Assembly: GCF_019774615.1 (NCBI RefSeq) | Contig: NZ_CP081496.1 | Coordinates: forward strand, 6,076,001 to 6,140,000 | DNA from: Streptomyces sp. BHT-5-2 | GTDB taxonomy: Bacteria > Actinomycetota > Actinomycetes > Streptomycetales > Streptomycetaceae | Length of the DNA: 64,000 nucleotides | Direction: 5' to 3' | Shown: positions 1-8,210 of the stretch, one piece after another | Layout of the letters: every line of letters starts with the position of its first letter | How positions within the stretch are numbered: the first letter of the stretch is position 1 | The notes under the pieces: generated by a model | Databases searched by the model: none | Told to the model about the DNA's origin: nothing | The model's input: only the letters and a program-made list of their open reading frames with translations | Program-made: the position numbers and the translations under genes

Positions 1-1
1 C

Positions 2-634
2 GAGTACGCGCACGCCCGCACCGCGCTGCACGGCGGGGACATCACGGTGGGCGCGAAGGGCTATCTCACCCTCAACCCGTTCGTCTACTCCCATGCGCTG
101 CTGAGCATCGTGCTGCCGGTGCTCTTCGTGATCATGGGCGGGATCGGGCTGCCGGGCGGCGCGGTGTTCATCGAACGCGGCCGGATCCGGGGCCGCTGGC
201 GGCACAGCCTGATCTCGGCGGCCGGGCCGCTGACCAACGCGCTGTTCGCCGCGGTGGTCAGCGCGCCGTTCTGGCTGCACGCCCTGGACGGCATCCCGGA
301 CCCGTTCCGCTACGCACTGGCGTTCCTGGCGCTGCTCCAGGTGACCGCCGCGATCCTGAACTTCCTGCCGGTGCCCGGGCTGGACGGCTACGGCGTGCTC
401 GAACCGTGGCTGTCGGAGCGGCTGCGGCGGCAGGTCGCGCCGTACGCGCCGTTCGGGATGCTGGCGGTCTTCGGGCTGCTGTGGGTGCCCGAGATCAACC
501 AGGTCTTCTTCGAGCTGGTGCACACGGTCCTGCGGGGGCTCGGCGTCTCGGCCTGGGACACCTACTGGGGCCAGGAGTTCTTCCGCTTCTGGCAGGGCGA
601 GCCGCAGGTGCCGCAGCTCGGCGGGGCGGCGTAG
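2..634 (+). CDS. Site-2 protease family (M50) membrane metallopeptidase, 5' partial
   Basis: The gene enters from outside the window. The first codons read EYAHA, which is the last part of an HExxH zinc motif whose first His lies just upstream. About 12 residues later the family block GYLTLNP appears, followed by hydrophobic segments (LLSIVLPVLFVIMGGIGLPGG, and two more near residues 75-90 and 105-120) and the motif NFLPVPGLDGYG, where the Asp is the usual third zinc ligand. These are hallmarks of S2P-like intramembrane proteases. The C-terminal 60 residues form another hydrophobic stretch plus a short tail. Substrate is unknown; the family cleaves membrane-embedded regulators or fragments. 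The class is secure, the precise role is not. Confidence 0.85.
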   Translation, partial: EYAHARTALHGGDITVGAKGYLTLNPFVYSHALLSIVLPVLFVIMGGIGLPGGAVFIERGRIRGRWRHSLISAAGPLTNALFAAVVSAPFWLHALDGIPDPFRYALAFLALLQVTAAILNFLPVPGLDGYGVLEPWLSERLRRQVAPYAPFGMLAVFGLLWVPEINQVFFELVHTVLRGLGVSAWDTYWGQEFFRFWQGEPQVPQLGGAA

Positions 635-666
635 GGAAGCTCACCGGGCCCGCCGGCGAGGGCCGG

Positions 667-897
667 TCAGGCGGCGGGGTCGCCGGCGGCCTCGGCCCGG
701 CGGGCCCGCTCCAGCTTCGCCTTGCGGAAGTAGAACCACGCCATGTTGCTGGAGACGCCCGCCAGCAGGACCCACACGATGCCGACGAAGCTGCCCTCGA
801 CGAAGGAGACCACCGCCGCGGCGACGGCGAGCACGCAGACGGCGAGGGCGAGGACGGCGAGGCGCCGGTCCGGTCCGGGCGGGGGCAGGGAGGGCAT
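667..897 (-). CDS. Small two-helix membrane protein, function unknown
   Basis: This 76-residue protein has a short Pro-rich N-terminus, a first hydrophobic helix at about residues 13-33, a second at about 38-55, and a basic C-terminal tail (FRKAKLERARRAEAAG) that should face the cytoplasm. It converges with the M50 protease gene, with about 30 bp between stops. I do not recognise a named family, although small proteins of this shape are common in Streptomyces. The codon bias fits a real gene. No function is assigned. Confidence 0.6.
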   Translation of the reverse strand: MPSLPPPGPDRRLAVLALAVCVLAVAAAVVSFVEGSFVGIVWVLLAGVSSNMAWFYFRKAKLERARRAEAAGDPAA

Positions 898-1005
898 CGG
901 GTCGGCTCCTGTCGGGTCGTGCGGTCCGTCCCAGTGTCCCTTATGCCGGGCGGCGCCCCGCCGCCCCCTCCCCCGCCCGGGCCCGGACGTCGGTGAGGGG
1001 TCGGC

Positions 1006-1749
1006 TCAGACGTCGGTGACCCGGAGCCCGGCGTGCGCCTTGTAGCGGCGGTTGACCGAGATCAGGTTGGCGACCAGCGACTCGACCTGGTGGGCGTTGC
1101 GCAGCCGGCCGGCGAAGACACCGCGCATCCCGGGGATGCGGGCGGTCAGCGCCTGCACCAGGTCGGTGTCGGCGCGGCGCTCGCCGAGCACCATCACATC
1201 GGTGTCGATCTCGGCGATCTCCGGGTCCTGGAGCAGGACGGCGGAGAGGTGGTGGAAGGCGGCGGTGACCCGGGACTCCGGCAGCAGCGCGGCGGCCTGC
1301 TCGGCGGCGCTGCCCTCCTCGGGCTTGAGCGCGTAGGCGCCCTTCTTGTCGAAGCCGAGCGGGTTGACGCAGTCGATCACCAGCTTGCCGGCCAGCTCCG
1401 CGCGGAGCGCCTCCAGGGTCTTGGCGTGGCCCTCCCAGGGCACCGCGACGATCACCACGTCGCTGCGCCGGGCGCAGTCGGCGTTGGCGGCGCCCGCGAC
1501 GCCCAGGCCCAGCTCGGCGGCGGCGGTCTCTGCCCGCTCGGCGGCCCGGGAGCCGATGATCACCTTGTGGCCGGCCCGGGCGAACCGGTAGGCCAGGCCG
1601 CGGCCCTGGTCGCCGGTGCCGCCGAGGACGCCGATCACCAGACCGGAGACGTCCGGCAGGTCCCAGGGGTCGCGGGCGGCCGGCTCGGCGGCGGACGAGG
1701 GCTCGGCCGGGGTCCCGGCCGGGGTGGCAGCAGCGTCGGAAGTAGTCAT
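1006..1749 (-). CDS. npdG: NADPH-dependent F420 reductase
   Basis: The 247-residue protein should transfer hydride between coenzyme F420 and NADP(H), supplying F420H2 to actinobacterial F420-dependent reductases in the cytoplasm. A 35-residue Ala/Pro-rich leader precedes a Rossmann motif IGVLGGTGDQGRGLAYRFA and the NADP 2'-phosphate-binding segment IIGSRAAERA. Later blocks VIVAVPWEGHAKTL, LVIDCVNPL and AAFHHLSAVLL are characteristic of this family. The length is normal apart from the leader. The gene is a single transcription unit, running against the ABC transporter operon only in spacing (about 45 bp downstream of that operon's last gene), and the start at 1749 follows directly from the first in-frame ATG. 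Confidence 0.9.
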   Translation of the reverse strand: MTTSDAAATPAGTPAEPSSAAEPAARDPWDLPDVSGLVIGVLGGTGDQGRGLAYRFARAGHKVIIGSRAAERAETAAAELGLGVAGAANADCARRSDVVIVAVPWEGHAKTLEALRAELAGKLVIDCVNPLGFDKKGAYALKPEEGSAAEQAAALLPESRVTAAFHHLSAVLLQDPEIAEIDTDVMVLGERRADTDLVQALTARIPGMRGVFAGRLRNAHQVESLVANLISVNRRYKAHAGLRVTDV

Positions 1750-1792
1750 GACAGCGATACTGTCACGCCCCGGCGGGGTGCCGGGAGCACGG

Positions 1793-2644
1793 TCACGCCT
1801 TGACTCCGCCCTCGGCCAGCCCGGTGCGCCAGTACCGCTGGAGCACCGTCATCAGGACCATCAGCGGCAGTACGGACAGCAGCGCGCCGCCGACCGTGTA
1901 CTGGTAGAGCACCGGCTGCCGGTCCGCGTAGCCCAGCCACGTCGTCAGCCCCAACTGGACCGGGTAGAGGCCGGAGTCGGAGAGCATCACCAGCGGCAGG
2001 AAGTAGTTGTTCCAGATGTGCACGAACTGGAACAGGAAGACGGTGACCAGCGCCGGGCCCATCAGCCGCAGCCCCAGCCCGGCGAAGATGCGCGCCTCGC
2101 CCGCGCCGTCGATCCGGGCCGCCTCCAGGAGCGCGTCCGGCACCGCGGCGGCCGCGTAGATCCGGCACAGATAGACGCCGAACGGGCTGACCACGCTGGG
2201 GATCAGCACCGCCGCGTAGCTGTCGGCCAGGCCCAGCGCGCTGAAGAGGAAGTACAGCGGCAGGGCCAGCGCGGTGGACGGGATCAGCACCCCGGCCAGC
2301 ACCAGGCCGAAGACCGTCTCCCGCCCCCGGAACGGGAACTTGGCCAGCGCGTAGCCCGCGGCGGCGGACAGCAGGGTGGCGCAGACCGCGCCGGCCCCGG
2401 CGTAGAGCAGGGAGTTGGCGAACCAGCGGACGTAGACGCCGTGGTCGTAGGCGAGGACGGCGGCGAGGTGGTCCAGCGGCCGCGGGTGGTCGGAGAACCA
2501 GAAGCCGAAGGTGCCGAAGAGGTCGGCGCTGTTCTTGGTGGCGGAGACCACCAGCCAGTAGACGGGGGCGAGGAAGTAGAGGGCGGCGACGGCCAGCAGG
2601 GAGCTGGTGACGATCCGGTGGCGCACCGGGACCCGGCTGCTCAT
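1793..2644 (-). CDS. Carbohydrate ABC transporter permease (MalG-type)
   Basis: This 283-residue inner-membrane permease is the last gene of a three-gene sugar import operon. The N-terminal helix (SSLLAVAALYFLAPVYWLVV) is followed by five more membrane segments. The cytoplasmic coupling-helix motif EAARIDGAGEARIFAGLGLRL, the EAA loop that docks on the ATPase, is at about residues 190-210. The start codon overlaps the stop of the upstream permease as ATGA, which indicates translational coupling. No ATP-binding subunit is encoded nearby; in Streptomyces such importers usually share the ATPase MsiK. The sugar is not known from sequence. Confidence 0.88.
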   Translation of the reverse strand: MSSRVPVRHRIVTSSLLAVAALYFLAPVYWLVVSATKNSADLFGTFGFWFSDHPRPLDHLAAVLAYDHGVYVRWFANSLLYAGAGAVCATLLSAAAGYALAKFPFRGRETVFGLVLAGVLIPSTALALPLYFLFSALGLADSYAAVLIPSVVSPFGVYLCRIYAAAAVPDALLEAARIDGAGEARIFAGLGLRLMGPALVTVFLFQFVHIWNNYFLPLVMLSDSGLYPVQLGLTTWLGYADRQPVLYQYTVGGALLSVLPLMVLMTVLQRYWRTGLAEGGVKA

Positions 2645-3633
2645 CGGCGGTCCTTCCCGCGCCCGCCGGCCAGCCGCAGGAAGCCGAACGAGGCCGCGCA
2701 CGCCACCAGCGCCAGCAGCACCGCCTCGGCCGCCGCCCGGTGCTGGTTGCCGCCGACGAACGCCTCGCTGTAGGCGTGCAGGTTGGGGGTGTAGCCGGAG
2801 TCGATGGAGGAGGTCAGCGGGCGCAGCACCATCGGCTCGGCGAACAGCTGGAGGGTGCCGATGATGCTGAAGACGGTGGTGAGCACCAGCGCCGGGCGGA
2901 GCAGCGGGAGCTTGATGTGGCGGGCCACCTGCCAGGCGCTCGCGCCGTCGATCCGCGCGGCCTCGTACAGCTCGCCGGGGACGGACTTCAGCTGGGCGAT
3001 CAGCACCAGCATGGTGTAGCCGGTGAACTGCCAGGTGACGATGTTGGCCAGGGACCACAGCACGCTGCCGCGGGAGAGGAAGTCGACGTCCCAGCCCGCG
3101 CCTTGGGCGATCCGCACCAGCGGGCTGAGGCCGGGGACGTAGAGGAAGCCCCACAGGATCGAGGCGATCACCCCGGGCACCCCGTAGGGCAGGAAGAAGG
3201 CGCCGCGGAAAAAGGCGACCCAGCGGGCGGCGGCGCTCTCCAGGAGCAGCGCCAGCGCGGTGGCGAGCACGGTCATCAGCGGGATCTGCACGGCCCCGAA
3301 GAGCAGCACCCGGCCGAAGCCGGCCAGGAACCGGTCGTCGGCCAGCGCCTGGGCGTAGTTGGCGAGGCCGGCGAACACCTCGCGCTCCGTGCCGAGGCCG
3401 AGCGGCCCGGTCCGCGTGGTGCGCCGCAGGCTGGTCCACACCGCGTAGCAGACGGGGGCGAGGTAGCAGAGGGCGAAGACGGCGAGGAAGGGCAGCACGA
3501 AGCCGGCCGCGGCCCCGGCGTTGCGGCCGCCGGGGCGCCCGGTCCGGTGCGCGGCCCGGCGCGGGCGCCGCGCGGTGGCCGTCCCGGCCGCGGACCCGCC
3601 GCGTCCGCTCGGGTGCCGTTCTCCGCCTTTCAT
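2641..3633 (-). CDS. Carbohydrate ABC transporter permease (MalF-type)
   Basis: The 330-residue protein is the second membrane subunit of the importer. A 45-residue basic, Gly-rich cytoplasmic leader precedes the first helix (GFVLPFLAVFALCYLAPVCYAVW). The EAA loop reads YEAARIDGASAWQVARHIKLP. Its start overlaps the binding-protein stop as ATGA and its stop overlaps the next permease start in the same way, so the three genes form one tightly coupled unit. The final 70 residues, including a last helix (AVLLALVACAASFGFLRLAGG), are typical. The start at 3633 was chosen because of the overlap; longer reading upstream is frame noise inside the binding-protein gene. Confidence 0.88.
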   Translation of the reverse strand: MKGGERHPSGRGGSAAGTATARRPRRAAHRTGRPGGRNAGAAAGFVLPFLAVFALCYLAPVCYAVWTSLRRTTRTGPLGLGTEREVFAGLANYAQALADDRFLAGFGRVLLFGAVQIPLMTVLATALALLLESAAARWVAFFRGAFFLPYGVPGVIASILWGFLYVPGLSPLVRIAQGAGWDVDFLSRGSVLWSLANIVTWQFTGYTMLVLIAQLKSVPGELYEAARIDGASAWQVARHIKLPLLRPALVLTTVFSIIGTLQLFAEPMVLRPLTSSIDSGYTPNLHAYSEAFVGGNQHRAAAEAVLLALVACAASFGFLRLAGGRGKDRR

Positions 3634-4976
3634 CTGCCGCTCTCCGCCTTCAGGCCCTTGTCCCGCAGGTCGGCGACGGTCTGGGCCTGCACCTTGGTGA
3701 GCACCGAGCGGAACGAGCCGCCGTCGGCCAGCGCGTCGGTGAAGGCGTCGCCGAGCCGCTGGAAGAGGGTGTCCACGCCCGGCCCCCATTGCCAGCTGGT
3801 GTCCACGTGCGCCCCGGCGTCGGCGAAGACCCGGCTGTAGGGCTGGCCGCCGAAGAAGTCCTTGTCGGCGTCGAGGGCGGCGGCGGGGTAGCCGGCCTTG
3901 ACGCTGGGGAAGCCGTAGCCGCCCTTGATGAGCAGGGCGACCGACTGCGGGTCGGTGTTGAGCCAGACGGCGAAGTCCAGGGCGTCCCGGGGGTAGCCGG
4001 CCTTGGCGAAGACGGCGGTGGTGGAGCCGCCCCAGTTGGCGTAGGCCCGGCCGCCGGGGCGCCACTGGGGCAGCGGGGCGGCCCGCCACTTCCCCTTGGT
4101 GCCGGGCGCGTTGCCGGCCAGCAGGGCGTCGCCCCAACTGGCGCCCACCCAGGCGGGGACGGCGCCGGTCTGGAGGTCCTTGTACCAGGCGTCCCGGCGG
4201 TCCGGGACGGTCAGTACGAGCTTCCGGCGGACCAGCGCCTCCCAGTAGTCGGCGACCCGGCGGGTGGGGGCGTCGTCGAGGTGCACGATCCAGGTGTCGC
4301 CGTGGGTGGCGTACCAGCGGGCGCCGGCCTGCCAGGCCAGGCCGGCGAAGCGGTTGCCGTTGGTGGGGGCGAAGGTCTCGATCCAGGCGCCGTGCCGCCG
4401 GATCTCCTTGGCGGCGGTCTCGTAGTCGTCCCATGTCCGCGGCACCTGGATGCCCCAACGGTCGAAGAGGTCCTGGCGGACGAAGAGCCCCATCGGCCCG
4501 CTGGCCTGCGGGACGGCGTAGATACCGGAGCCGAAGACGGCCTGCCGCCACTGCCAGGCGAAGAACTTGTCGCGGTGCCGGGCGGCGCCGAGCGGGGCGA
4601 GGTCGCGCAGCCCGCCGTCCAGGAGGAAGCCGGGGATCACCGGGAACTCGATCTGGCCGAGGTCGGGCGGGTTGCCGGCCTTGATCGCGGCGTGCATCTT
4701 GGCGTACTGCTCGCCGTTGACCGCCGACACCTTCTCTACCCTGACCCGGACTTCGGGGTTGCGGCGGTTCCACAGGTCCACGGGGCGGTCGATGCCCGGC
4801 ACCCAGGACCAGAAGGTGAGGGTGATCCGCTGGCCCTTCTTCCGCTCCCGGGGCGCACCACCACCGCCGGCGTCGCCGCCGCAGCCGGTGAGCGCGGCGC
4901 CGGCGGCGGCCGCGGCCGCCCCGCCCAGGACCGTTCTCCGGCGGACGCCGCCGCGGGGGCTGTCTGTGCTGGTCAT
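3630..4976 (-). CDS. Sugar ABC transporter substrate-binding lipoprotein
   Basis: This 448-residue extracytoplasmic solute-binding protein starts with a twin-arginine-like signal (RRRTVLGGAAAAAAGAALTGC) that ends in a lipobox Cys, so it should be anchored to the outer face of the membrane. The mature part has the family-1 binding-protein pattern ITLTFWSWVPG near the N-terminus and the VWLNTD and GGYGFPS segments towards the C-terminus. It is the first gene of the importer operon and follows a well-formed promoter and operator at 5065-5116. The ligand cannot be read directly; the neighbouring DapA-family lyase makes a sugar acid or sialic-acid-like compound possible. Confidence 0.88.
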   Translation of the reverse strand: MTSTDSPRGGVRRRTVLGGAAAAAAGAALTGCGGDAGGGGAPRERKKGQRITLTFWSWVPGIDRPVDLWNRRNPEVRVRVEKVSAVNGEQYAKMHAAIKAGNPPDLGQIEFPVIPGFLLDGGLRDLAPLGAARHRDKFFAWQWRQAVFGSGIYAVPQASGPMGLFVRQDLFDRWGIQVPRTWDDYETAAKEIRRHGAWIETFAPTNGNRFAGLAWQAGARWYATHGDTWIVHLDDAPTRRVADYWEALVRRKLVLTVPDRRDAWYKDLQTGAVPAWVGASWGDALLAGNAPGTKGKWRAAPLPQWRPGGRAYANWGGSTTAVFAKAGYPRDALDFAVWLNTDPQSVALLIKGGYGFPSVKAGYPAAALDADKDFFGGQPYSRVFADAGAHVDTSWQWGPGVDTLFQRLGDAFTDALADGGSFRSVLTKVQAQTVADLRDKGLKAESGR

Positions 4977-5064
4977 GCCGGCTCCTTGACGGGGATGCGG
5001 CGGAAGGTGAGGGTCTCGCGGGCGCTGCCGGCGCCCGTCGGCTCACCCCTCAGCGGGGCGGGAC

Positions 5065-5116
5065 GTAGGACGTCCCTTGTCCTGCGGACGATAAGAAGGC
5101 CCCAACTACCCGTCAA
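5065..5116 (-). promoter_or_regulatory. Promoter and GntR-type operator of the sugar ABC operon
   Basis: Reading the minus strand, TTGACG (5116-5111) and TATCGT (5093-5088) are separated by 17 bp, a good vegetative promoter. Immediately downstream, at 5085-5065, lies a pseudo-palindrome whose plus-strand core is GGACGTCCCTTGTCC (5068-5082). It matches 13 of 15 positions of the core at 6096-6110 in front of the lyase gene. The operator would cover the transcription start about 90 bp before the binding-protein gene. Binding by the regulator at 5288-5971 is an inference. Confidence 0.65.
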
Positions 5117-5287
5117 GGCACGGCACATGACGCTTTTCCGTGTCGGCGACGACACCGGCGACGCGGGATGAAATCCCGGTGAACGGGCGGGCGGGCACGG
5201 CACACGGAGCCCCGCCCGGCCCTTCGGGCGGCCCCCGGGCGCCCGGTACCAGGCGTCGCGGACCCCCGCCGGCCCGTCGGACAGGCC

Positions 5288-5971
5288 CTACGCCGTCAGC
5301 CGCCGCCGGATGCCGTCGAAGTGCCGGTGCATCGCGGCCACCGCCCGCTCCCCGTCGCCCGCCTCCAGCGCGTCGACGATCTCCGCGTGCTGGCGGTAGG
5401 TCACCTCCGGGTCCGGCCGGACGTCGGCGAGGTCCTCGCGGACCCGGCGCAGCGCCGCCCAGAACGCGTCCAGCACCTCGCTCAGCAGGTGGTTGCCGAG
5501 CGACCGGTACAGCGCGAGGTGGAAGGCCCGGTCGGTGGCGCTGAGCACCTCGCCGCCGCGCGCCTCCTCGGCCATCCGCTGCACCAGCCCCCTGAGGACC
5601 GTGAGGTCCGCCTCCGGCAGGCCGCGCGCCACCGTGCCGATCAGGCCGGCCTCCAGGGCCTCCCGGACCTCCATCAGCTCGTACAGGCTGGGCTCGCCCT
5701 GGTGGTGGCGGACCGCGGCCCGGAAGGCGACGCCCTCGACGAACGGCTCCAGGCTGAGCGCGCCGACGTAGGTGCCGAAGCCGTGCCGGATCTCGACGAT
5801 CCGCATGGCCTGCAGCGCCTTGAGCGCCTCGCGGACCGAGTTGCGGCTGACGTCGAGCATGGCGACCAGCTCGGTCTCGGTGGGCAGCGGGTCGCCCGGC
5901 GTCAGCCCGCGATCCAGGATCAGCTGCTTGATCCGTGCCTGGACGTCCTCGGACATCGTCCCTCGCGCCAT
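5288..5971 (-). CDS. FadR-subfamily GntR transcriptional regulator
   Basis: The protein (227 residues) has an N-terminal winged helix (ARIKQLILDRGLTPGDPLPTE, then VSRNSVREALKALQAM as recognition helix) and a C-terminal all-helical FCD ligand domain with metal-site-like residues (FHLALYRSLGNHLL, HAEIVDALEAGD). I chose the ATG at 5971 because GAGGG sits eight bases before it; ATGs at 5977 and 5956 are alternatives. It lies between the ABC operon and the divergent lyase gene, both of which carry the same palindrome. FCD regulators are usually repressors released by a metabolic acid, so it probably controls uptake and breakdown of the lyase substrate. Confidence 0.88.
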   Translation of the reverse strand: MARGTMSEDVQARIKQLILDRGLTPGDPLPTETELVAMLDVSRNSVREALKALQAMRIVEIRHGFGTYVGALSLEPFVEGVAFRAAVRHHQGEPSLYELMEVREALEAGLIGTVARGLPEADLTVLRGLVQRMAEEARGGEVLSATDRAFHLALYRSLGNHLLSEVLDAFWAALRRVREDLADVRPDPEVTYRQHAEIVDALEAGDGERAVAAMHRHFDGIRRRLTA

Positions 5972-6051
5972 CCCCATCGCCCTCTTCCGTCTCCCGCACC
6001 TCATGTGCCGTGCGCTGTCGGCCTGTTCGGCCGCCACCAGGGCGGCGCTCC

Positions 6052-6113
6052 TTGACCGGGTACCTGCGCGCAGCCCTATTGTGAACCGCGATATCGGACA
6101 TCCCATGTCCGAT
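6052..6113 (+). promoter_or_regulatory. Promoter and palindromic operator of the DapA-family lyase
   Basis: TTGACC (6052-6057) and TATTGT (6077-6082), 19 bp apart, form a plausible promoter. A perfect inverted repeat follows at 6093-6113: nine-base arms ATCGGACAT and ATGTCCGAT around a central CCC. It ends 31 bp before the lyase start and would block the early transcript. Its core is repeated upstream of the ABC operon, which supports a shared GntR-family regulator. The boxes are visual matches only. Confidence 0.7.
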
Positions 6114-6144
6114 GTCCCAGCTCAGCGCAGCCCTTGGAGCCCTC

Positions 6145-7119
6145 ATGGCACTCACCGCCCCGCTGCACGGCGTCATCCCACCGGTCTGCACCCCGCTCGA
6201 CCCGCACGGCGAGGTCGACACCGCCTCCCTCGCCCGCCTGGTCCGCCGCCTCCTCGACGCCGGGGTGCACGGCCTGTTCGCCCTCGGGTCCACCGGCGAG
6301 GCGGCCTATCTGACCGACCGCCAGCGGGCCATCGCTTTGGAGACGGTGGTCACCGCGGCCGCCGGCCGGGCCCCGGTCCTGGCCGGGGTCATCGACACCA
6401 CCACCGCCCGCGTCCTGGAGCACGCCCGGACCGCCACCGCGCTCGGCGCCGACGCCCTGGTCGCCACCGCCCCCTTCTACGTCCGCACCCACCCCCGCGA
6501 GATCGCCGCCCACTTCCGGCGGCTGCGCACCGCCACCGGGATGCCGCTGATCGCCTACGACATCCCGGTGTCGGTGCCCGGCAGGCTCTCCCCCGCCCTG
6601 GTCCGCGCGCTGGCCGAGGACGGCACCCTGGCCGGGCTCAAGGACTCCAGCGGCGACGACGGCGCGCTGCGCCGGCTGCTGGTCGGGCTCGGCGGCCGCA
6701 CCGCCCGGCGCACCGGCCCCGCGCCCGCCTTCGCCGTCCTCAGCGGCTCCGAACTCGCCGCGGACTCGGCGCTGTTGGCGGGGGTCGACGGCATCGTCCC
6801 GGGCCTGGGCAACGTCGACCCGGCGGGCTACGTACGGCTCCACGACGCCGCCCGAGCCGGCGACTGGCCCCGGGCGGCCGCCGAACAGGAGCGGCTGGTC
6901 GCCCTGTTCGACCTCACCGACACCGGCCCGGAGGCCGAGATGGGCCGCGGCTCCTCCGCCCTCGGCGGCTTCAAGGCGGCGCTCCGGCTGCTCGGTGTGA
7001 TCGCCCACCGCGACACCGCCGCGCCGCAGATCCCGCTGAGCGAGGAGTCGGTGGCGGAGGTGGGACGTCGGCTGACCGAGGCGGGGCTGCTCCCGGCTCC
7101 GCACCCCCCGTACGGGTGA
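6145..7119 (+). CDS. Dihydrodipicolinate synthase / N-acetylneuraminate lyase family protein
   Basis: The 324-residue cytoplasmic enzyme belongs to the class I aldolase family that makes or cleaves carbon-carbon bonds with pyruvate through a Schiff base. Visible signatures are the pyruvate-carboxylate motif GSTGEAAYL near residue 50, the catalytic Tyr in YDIPV near 140, and the Schiff-base Lys in LAGLKDSSGD near 170. The ATG at 6145 is preceded by TTGGAG; an upstream in-frame GTG or ATG at 6112 lies inside the operator. Its location beside a sugar importer and FadR-type regulator, away from lysine genes, points to catabolism of a keto-acid sugar such as sialate or keto-deoxy-gluconate rather than lysine synthesis. 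The exact substrate is unknown. Confidence 0.85.
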   Translation: MALTAPLHGVIPPVCTPLDPHGEVDTASLARLVRRLLDAGVHGLFALGSTGEAAYLTDRQRAIALETVVTAAAGRAPVLAGVIDTTTARVLEHARTATALGADALVATAPFYVRTHPREIAAHFRRLRTATGMPLIAYDIPVSVPGRLSPALVRALAEDGTLAGLKDSSGDDGALRRLLVGLGGRTARRTGPAPAFAVLSGSELAADSALLAGVDGIVPGLGNVDPAGYVRLHDAARAGDWPRAAAEQERLVALFDLTDTGPEAEMGRGSSALGGFKAALRLLGVIAHRDTAAPQIPLSEESVAEVGRRLTEAGLLPAPHPPYG

Positions 7120-7172
7120 CACCGCCCGCTCCGGCCCCCGCCGGGCCCGCCCGTGCGGCACCATGCCGCGCC

Positions 7173-7844
7173 ATGGATGCCGTACGCGTCGCCCTGCTGC
7201 GCGAGGTCCTCGCCGGGACCGAGTGGATCGAGGCCACCCGCCGCTTCGCCGGTTCGCTGCGGGCCGCCGTCGCCCCGCACGGCGGCGGTCTGCTGCTGGT
7301 CGGCACCGCCGGCTACGAGCCCTGGCACCTGGCCGCCCACCTCGACGACGAGGCCGCCTGGTCGGGCCTGCCGGAGCTGTCGCCCACCCTCGTCCGCCAC
7401 CGGATCCCGGCCGGGGCGCCCGCGCACCTCGCGGTGGGCCCCGGACGGCTGGCGGCCGCCGGGCGCGGCGCGACGCTGCTGGTGGTGACGCCGGAGCGGC
7501 CGGACGACGGGCTGCTGGAGCGGGTGCACGACGCGCGCCGCAACGGCGCGACGGTGCTCGCGCTGGGCTCCGGCGACCGCGATCTGCACTCCCTGGCCCA
7601 CGACGCGCTGGCCGCCGCCCCACCGCCGGAGGAGGAGCCCACGGCCGCCCCGGCCGACCCCGGCATCCGGGACGCCCCGGACCTCCCGCGGCCCGCGGAC
7701 CTCGACCTGGACACCGTCCAGCACCTGGTCAGCGCCGCCGCCGGGGAGAACAGCCGGCCCGCGCCGCGGCACCGCCGCCGCTTCCGCGACCGCCTGGCCC
7801 GGCTCGCCGAAACCCTGGCGGCCCCACCGCCCCCGCGCTGGTGA
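7173..7844 (+). CDS. Conserved actinobacterial protein, function unknown
   Basis: This 223-residue soluble protein starts at an ATG at 7173. The first 140 residues alternate hydrophobic strands and helices (GGGLLLVGTAGYEPWHL, ATLLVVTPERPDDGLLERV, GATVLALGSGD), which looks like a Rossmann or SIS-like alpha/beta fold. A Pro/Ala/acid-rich linker and a basic tail (RHRRRFRDRLARLAE) follow. It has no signal peptide and no catalytic motif I can name. It lies about 50 bp after the lyase gene but also close to the methionine aminopeptidase locus, so its operon membership is uncertain. Confidence 0.65.
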   Translation: MDAVRVALLREVLAGTEWIEATRRFAGSLRAAVAPHGGGLLLVGTAGYEPWHLAAHLDDEAAWSGLPELSPTLVRHRIPAGAPAHLAVGPGRLAAAGRGATLLVVTPERPDDGLLERVHDARRNGATVLALGSGDRDLHSLAHDALAAAPPPEEEPTAAPADPGIRDAPDLPRPADLDLDTVQHLVSAAAGENSRPAPRHRRRFRDRLARLAETLAAPPPPRW

Positions 7845-7891
7845 GCCCCTCCGGGCCGGCAGGGGCGGCGCCACGGGACGCCGGACAGGGC

Positions 7892-8143
7892 CTACGCCCG
7901 GCCGTCCCCCTCGCCCTTGCCTCCGCTGCCGCCCTTGCCCATGTCGTGCCACCTGGGGTCGGTCTCCCACTCCAGGTTGCGCTCGCGGGCGGTCTCCATG
8001 GCGTGCGACGCCTCCTCGCGGGTGACATAAGGGCCGAAGCGGTCGGCCGCGCGGCACTGCGGCCCCTCCTCGACCGTCCCGTGCTTGAGGCAGTAGAACC
8101 ACTCGCCCGGTTTGCCGACCGTCCGCCGTTTGAACAGCGCCAT
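7892..8143 (-). CDS. Small conserved protein (83 aa) divergent from map
   Basis: The protein begins MALFKRRTVGKPGEWFYCLKH and contains a compact middle (HGTVEEGPQCRAADRFGPYVTREEA) followed by ERNLEWETDPRWHD and a Gly/Lys tail. Two Cys residues flank the GPQC segment, so a metal or redox role is possible but unproven. Start 8143 was chosen because everything upstream in frame lacks this conserved opening. It is divergently transcribed from methionine aminopeptidase with about 67 bp between starts, an arrangement I recall as common in Streptomyces. Function is unknown. Confidence 0.7.
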   Translation of the reverse strand: MALFKRRTVGKPGEWFYCLKHGTVEEGPQCRAADRFGPYVTREEASHAMETARERNLEWETDPRWHDMGKGGSGGKGEGDGRA

Positions 8144-8210
8144 TGCCGCCTCCTGTGCTGGGTTCCCGTGCCACCATCCTGCCCGACGGCCCGCGGATAC
8201 ACTCGCTGGC

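Noticed and set aside
406..996. 196-residue reading frame on the plus strand
   Set aside because: It is a GC-rich shadow of the M50 protease gene and the small membrane-protein gene, with Ala/Gly/Arg low complexity and no ribosome site.
2740..5171. Long plus-strand frames opposite the ABC operon
   Set aside because: They are antisense to well-supported permease and binding-protein genes and are made of Gly/Val/Asp-rich noise.
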